Source: JACQPU01 sp039961715 (GTDB taxonomy: Bacteria > Bacteroidota > Ignavibacteria > UBA10030). From it: a stretch of DNA of 10,459 nt. How positions within the stretch are numbered: the first letter of the stretch is position 1; every line of letters starts with the position of its first letter. The translations under genes and the position numbers were made by a program. Location of the stretch: NCBI GenBank assembly GCA_039961715.1, contig JABRVW010000139.1:1-10459 (forward strand), in the 5' to 3' direction. Below are positions 7,169-10,459 of the stretch, one piece after another. Under the pieces are notes generated by a model, which saw only the letters and a list, made by a program, of their open reading frames with translations, did no database searches and was not told the DNA's origin.

Positions 7169-9271
7169 ATGAAATCCCTTGCTTTTCTTGCCGTCCTTAT
7201 GACTGTTCAATCATTGCTGAGCCAAACATCGAAGATCACTCCTCCTCTCGCACCGAGGAACCCCAAGACAACGGTTCTTCACGGTGAGACCCTCGTGGAT
7301 GATTACGCCTGGCTGAGGGAGAAACAGAATCCCGCCGTTGTGGAGTATCTGAATGCAGAGAATGCCTACACCGAAGAAATCATGAAGCCGGTGGAATCCT
7401 TTCAGGAAACCATATATCAGGAGATTCTGAGGAGGACGAAGCAAACCGACTTGAGTGTTCCTTACAAGCTTGGAGGTTATTGGTACTATACTCGGATCGA
7501 AGAGGGTATGCAATATCCGATCCATTGCCGTAAGCGCGGAAATCTTGATGCGAAGGAAAACGTGCTCTTGGATCTTAACGAAATGGCCAAAGGACATGCG
7601 TTTCTCGCCCTGGGTGTTTTCCGGGTGAGCGATGACGGAACGCTCCTTGCTTATTCGACCGACACCACCGGTTTTCGTCAGTATCAACTTCATATCAAGA
7701 ACATGGAAACCGGGGAGATTCTGAAGGATTCGGTTGGTCAGGTCAGTTCCGTCGCCTGGGCTGCAGACAACAGGACGATTTACTATGTGAAGGAAGACCA
7801 CGCGAAACGTCCGTATCGGCTGTACAGGCATACGCTGGGCACGGATGTGCGGGATGACGAATTGTTGTTCGAAGAGAAAAACGAGCTTTACAGGATATGG
7901 GTCTATCGTTCGAGTGACCGGAAATACGTGATCATGATGTCTGCCAGCGCGATCACAAACGAAGCTCATACAGTCGCAGCTGATGAGCCCCGATCCCCGC
8001 TGATGATGTTTCGTCCCCGGGAAGAGGGACACGAATATGACCTCGATCACCGGGAAGGCCGGTTCTACGTTCGCACAAACAAGAACGCGAAGAATTTTCG
8101 CATTGTGACGACCGACAACCCCGCGCGGCCTTTTGAAACATGGGAGGAATTCGTTCCTCACAGGCACGAGGTAAAAATCGAGGATATTGCTCTGTTTCGA
8201 AATTTTGCCGTCGTGACGGAGAGGCACGAAGGCCTGGTGAGGTTGCGGGTAACCGATTTCAGAACAGGGAAGGCACACGACATCGGCTTCCCTGAGCCCG
8301 TCTATTCTGTATCGCCCTCCGTGAATCCGGAATATGATGTCCAGGCCTTCCGGTATTCGTACCAGTCATTCATCACGCCTCCCTCGGTTTTTGAATATGA
8401 CATGGAGACCCGTGCGGGAACATTGTTGAAGCAGACGGAAGTGTTGGGCGGCTATGATCCTTCGTTGTACGTCTCAGACCGGATCTGGGCAAAGGCTCCT
8501 GACGGCGTCATGGTTCCCATCTCCATTGTACACCGAAAGGGAGTGCTGAGAAACGGCCGGAATCCGCTTCTTCTCTATGGATATGGATCCTACGGGATTT
8601 CAATTCCAGTAGGCTTTTCGATTCCGAGATTAAGTTTTCTGGATCGCGGCGGGATCTACGCACTGGCGCACATTCGGGGGGGTGGTGACCTCGGTGAACA
8701 GTGGCGTGAGGATGGGAGGATGATGAAAAAGAAGAATACCTTTACCGACTTCATTGCCTGTGCAGAACATCTGATCACCAATGGCTATACGTCGGCCGAC
8801 CGGCTGGCGATTCAGGGGGGAAGCGCCGGCGGCCTTCTCATTGGAGCGGTTCTCAATATGAGGCCTGACCTCTTTAAGGCGGCGCATCTGGCTGTTCCGT
8901 TTGTCGATGTCATCAATACCATGCTCGATGAGTCGCTTCCTCTGACTGTGGGTGAGTTTCTCGAATGGGGGAACCCGAAGAAGCCCGACGAGTACGCATA
9001 CATCCGGGAGTACTGCCCGTACACGAACCTCAAGCCCGGGCGATATCCGGACATTGTCGTGACAACATCGTTTAACGACAGCCAGGTCATGTACTGGGAG
9101 CCGGCAAAGTACGTGGCAAGGCTCCGGACGCTGAAGAAGGATAATTCGCTTCTTCTTCTCAAGACGAACATGGGAGCGGGGCATGGGGGAGCCTCCGGGA
9201 GATATGACGCATTCCGGGAGCAGGCGTTTGTGCTCTCGTTTCTTATGTCGGCTCTCGGAATGTCCACGTAA
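7169..9271 (+). CDS. ptrB: Oligopeptidase B (S9A) with signal peptide
   Basis: This serine peptidase cuts short peptides after Arg or Lys. It has 700 residues. Residues 1-18 form a signal peptide (MKSLAFLAVLMTVQSLLS, cut before QTS), so the enzyme is probably periplasmic, unlike the classical cytoplasmic form. DDYAWLREKQNPAVVEYLNAEN (44-65) is the S9A N-terminal motif. A propeller spans ~80-410. The hydrolase domain has YGSYG (472-476), HIRGGGDLGEQW (501-512), S552 in QGGSAGGLL, D637 in SFNDSQVMYWEPAK and H672 in GAGHGGASGRY. The triad sits exactly 20 residues after that of the E. coli enzyme (532/617/652). The specificity loop TMLDESLPLTVGEFLEWGNP (584-603) keeps E596, the equivalent of E576, but has L598 where the E. 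coli and Salmonella enzymes have E578. Preference for basic or dibasic sites may therefore be weakened. It follows the phosphodiesterase gene by 45 bases. Prolyl oligopeptidase is a less likely alternative because the C-terminal motifs are those of oligopeptidase B. Confidence 0.95.
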   Translation: MKSLAFLAVLMTVQSLLSQTSKITPPLAPRNPKTTVLHGETLVDDYAWLREKQNPAVVEYLNAENAYTEEIMKPVESFQETIYQEILRRTKQTDLSVPYKLGGYWYYTRIEEGMQYPIHCRKRGNLDAKENVLLDLNEMAKGHAFLALGVFRVSDDGTLLAYSTDTTGFRQYQLHIKNMETGEILKDSVGQVSSVAWAADNRTIYYVKEDHAKRPYRLYRHTLGTDVRDDELLFEEKNELYRIWVYRSSDRKYVIMMSASAITNEAHTVAADEPRSPLMMFRPREEGHEYDLDHREGRFYVRTNKNAKNFRIVTTDNPARPFETWEEFVPHRHEVKIEDIALFRNFAVVTERHEGLVRLRVTDFRTGKAHDIGFPEPVYSVSPSVNPEYDVQAFRYSYQSFITPPSVFEYDMETRAGTLLKQTEVLGGYDPSLYVSDRIWAKAPDGVMVPISIVHRKGVLRNGRNPLLLYGYGSYGISIPVGFSIPRLSFLDRGGIYALAHIRGGGDLGEQWREDGRMMKKKNTFTDFIACAEHLITNGYTSADRLAIQGGSAGGLLIGAVLNMRPDLFKAAHLAVPFVDVINTMLDESLPLTVGEFLEWGNPKKPDEYAYIREYCPYTNLKPGRYPDIVVTTSFNDSQVMYWEPAKYVARLRTLKKDNSLLLLKTNMGAGHGGASGRYDAFREQAFVLSFLMSALGMST

Positions 9272-9300
9272 CGCCGCTTGACCGGGGGATACGACAACAC

Positions 9301-9308
9301 GGAGGAGG
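9301..9308 (+). promoter_or_regulatory. Shine-Dalgarno site that decides the barrel-protein start
   Basis: GGAGGAGG ends 2 bases before the ATG at 9311, and its first GGAGG ends 5 bases before it. An in-frame ATG at 9278 would prepend MTGGYDNTEEA to an otherwise normal signal peptide and has no good site in front. Confidence 0.65.
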
Positions 9309-9310
9309 CT

Positions 9311-10123
9311 ATGAGGAGGACACTGTTTGCTGGGCTGGCTTTGGCCCTGGCAGCGACAAATGTCTGCGCCCAGAATCCCGTCTTTTTCACGGAGAGTCCT
9401 TCCACGATGGGAAAAGGAACGATCCGCATCGGACTCGGCATTGAGTATCTGACACGAGACGTGAGTCCATCCGACGGGATCCCCGCAACGCTCGTCCGAT
9501 TCCTGGGCGGATCGATTCGAGGTGGTGTTTCTGAGAACGTGAATTTCGACGTGATATGGAGGGGGGGACTGCTGGCCGGGTATGGCGACGGTTCATCACG
9601 TTTCGATTGGGGCGATCTTTTTATCTGGACGAAGATCAACCTCATCGGGGCGGTGAAGGGTCAGACGGGACTCGCGTTTCGGACGGGAATCAAGCTCCCC
9701 AGTACGCGGTACAACCCCGGAAAGCTCGGCAACAACCAGATGGACTATCACACCCAGATCATCGTGTCGAGGAGCTTTGGGCGCCATGAACTGCGCGGGA
9801 TGGCGGGGTTTTCGATCATTGGGGATCCACAGACCGCAGGGTCTCAGGATGATGTCTTCAGCGCGGCGATCGCCTCCATACATTCCCTGAACGAGTGGCT
9901 GGACATCTTTGTTGAAATGTATGGGCGCAAAGGATACCAGGATCACGATGGAAAGCTGGTCGGCCGATTGGGTGTGATCAACTCGTCGGAAGCATGGACA
10001 TGGAGTGTGTACGGGCTTGTCCGTCTTGCAGGGGACCATTACGATTTCGGGAGTGCGTTCGATTGCAGTGAAACATGGAGTGTGGGTCTTTTCGCCTCGA
10101 GACCTGTGGACCTGGGTCTCTAG
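9311..10123 (+). CDS. Predicted outer-membrane beta-barrel protein
   Basis: I can name a structural class but not a function. The protein has 270 residues, with a signal peptide at 1-20 (MRRTLFAGLALALAATNVCA, cut before QNP). The mature part is rich in Gly and aromatic residues and alternates polar and hydrophobic positions as in transmembrane beta strands: GTIRIGLGIEYLTRD (36-50), NVNFDVIWRGGLLAGYGD (76-93), DLFIWTKINLI (102-112), QTGLAFRTGIKLPS (118-131), YHTQIIVSRSFG (146-157), HELRGMAGFSIIGD (159-172), LDIFVEMYGRKG (197-208), AWTWSVYGLVRLA (228-240) and TWSVGLFASRPV (255-266). This suggests about 10-12 strands. The G-D-x-F-x-x-x-K-x-x-L block followed by GIKLPS resembles small barrels annotated as porin-like or aromatic-degradation transporters. 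The last residue is Leu rather than the usual terminal Phe or Trp. Its place after three exported peptidases allows a role in solute passage, but this is only inferred. Confidence 0.75.
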   Translation: MRRTLFAGLALALAATNVCAQNPVFFTESPSTMGKGTIRIGLGIEYLTRDVSPSDGIPATLVRFLGGSIRGGVSENVNFDVIWRGGLLAGYGDGSSRFDWGDLFIWTKINLIGAVKGQTGLAFRTGIKLPSTRYNPGKLGNNQMDYHTQIIVSRSFGRHELRGMAGFSIIGDPQTAGSQDDVFSAAIASIHSLNEWLDIFVEMYGRKGYQDHDGKLVGRLGVINSSEAWTWSVYGLVRLAGDHYDFGSAFDCSETWSVGLFASRPVDLGL

Positions 10124-10232
10124 GGTGCTGTTCCCGGTCAGGAGTTGTCATTCGGAGGCGGATTTTCTATATTTCCCGGGTGGCCATTGGTTGCCCCACA
10201 GATGCAATTTGTTGTATTTTTCCCTGATTAGG
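10124..10232. other. Non-coding stretch between the barrel gene and the repeat array
   Basis: There is no start with a ribosome site leading to a credible protein on either strand. The stretch holds T-rich patches (ATTTTCTATATTT near 10163-10175 and TTGTTGTATTTTT near 10209-10221), but I find no stem directly followed by a T run, so no clear intrinsic terminator for the gene row. Confidence 0.5.
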
Positions 10233-10264
10233 CCTCCCGATGGGACTTTGCGGGAGTGTTTGCC
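10225..10264 (+). repeat. Decayed upstream copy of the hairpin repeat
   Basis: CCTCCCGATGGGACTTTGCG (10233-10252) then GGAGTGTTTGCC aligns with the conserved pattern CGTCCC-TAC-GGGACTGTGGCGGG-TGTATTGCC of the downstream units. It starts 52 bases before the same point in the first good unit, so it is in register. The small hairpin TCCC-GAT-GGGA is kept. A longer one, CTCCCG (10234-10239) with CGGGAG (10251-10256), is also possible and could act as a weak transcription stop, though no good T run follows. Confidence 0.55.
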
Positions 10265-10270
10265 AGGGCA

Positions 10271-10459
10271 TGCAACCATAAGATCGTCCCTACGGGACTG
10301 TGGCGTGATGTGCTGCTGATTCATGCAACCATAAGTCCGTCCCTACGGGACTATAGCGGGTGTATTGCCGTGCAACCATAAGATCGTCCCTACGGGACTG
10401 TGGCGGGTGTATTGCCGGTTGGTGCAACCATAAGATCGTCCCTACGGGACTGTAGCGGG
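10271..10459 (+). repeat. Tandem hairpin repeat array, four units, cut by the window end
   Basis: Units begin at 10271, 10324, 10371 and 10423 (spacing 53, 47 and 52). Each starts TGCAACCATAAG, then a 3-4 base variable step (ATC in three units, TC in the second), then CGTCCC-TAC-GGGACT and G/A-T-G/A-GCG. GTCCC and GGGAC form a perfect 5-base stem with a TAC loop in every unit. The tails of units two and three share GGGTGTATTGCCG, and unit three adds GTTGG. The tail of unit one (10306-10323) is unrelated. In unit three CAACC (10373-10377) can pair with GGTTG (10417-10421), enclosing the GTCCC hairpin and a second, GU-containing stem GGCGG/TTGCC (10402-10416), giving a three-way-junction shape if transcribed. 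The array continues past 10459. It resembles REP-type intergenic repeats or a structured-RNA array. I see no transposase in the window. Confidence 0.85.

Noticed and set aside
10005..10319. 104-codon + strand open frame overlapping the end of the barrel gene and entering the repeat array
   Set aside because: It overlaps the barrel gene by more than 100 bases in another frame, has no ribosome site, encodes a low-quality Cys/Arg-rich sequence, and ends inside the repeats.
10271..10459. CRISPR array
   Set aside because: The stretches between repeat cores are only about 12-19 bases, and two of them share the same sequence (GGGTGTATTGCCG). True spacers are about 30-40 bases and unique. No cas gene is present in the window.

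Overview
The window carries seven intact genes, all on the + strand and separated by only 12-69 bases, followed by a short non-coding tail with a tandem hairpin repeat that runs off the right edge. In order they are: an NAD(P)-type glutamate dehydrogenase (89-1336); a small protein with a CxxC/CxxH metal-site pattern (1406-1657); an exported S9 prolyl-oligopeptidase-family enzyme most like dipeptidyl peptidase 5 (1670-3700); an exported M28-like metallopeptidase with a PA domain (3727-5850); an exported nucleotide pyrophosphatase/phosphodiesterase of the alkaline phosphatase superfamily (5894-7123); an oligopeptidase B with a signal peptide (7169-9271); and a predicted outer-membrane beta-barrel protein (9311-10123).

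The gene order reads like a peptide-scavenging locus. Three envelope peptidases of different specificity (dipeptide release, a metal-dependent exopeptidase, a basic-residue oligopeptidase) would trim peptides outside the cytoplasm. The barrel could sit in the outer membrane beside them. Glutamate dehydrogenase at the upstream end would deaminate the resulting amino acid pool to 2-oxoglutarate and ammonia. The NPP enzyme is the odd member: it acts on nucleotides or other phosphodiesters, so the cluster may serve general scavenging of dead biomass. This joint role is inferred from gene order and families only.

The organism is a Gram-negative bacterium, given the signal peptides plus outer-membrane barrel, with a moderately GC-rich genome and clear purine-rich Shine-Dalgarno sites. 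In four exported proteins the residue after the likely signal-peptidase cut is Gln, the pattern called the Bacteroidetes Q-rule. I therefore lean to a Bacteroidota/Chlorobiota/Ignavibacteriota-type lineage, but Acidobacteriota or another peptidase-rich phylum cannot be excluded.

The right-hand 336 bases (10124-10459) hold no convincing gene. They contain four near-identical units of about 35-52 bases built around the hairpin GTCCC-TAC-GGGAC, and a fifth, decayed unit lies in register upstream of them. The spacing (53, 47 and 52 bases, plus 52 to the decayed unit) and the lack of unique spacers argue against CRISPR. It looks like an intergenic REP-type or structured-RNA repeat array and is the least explained part of the window. 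Everything else belongs to known protein families, with some unusual active-site details.
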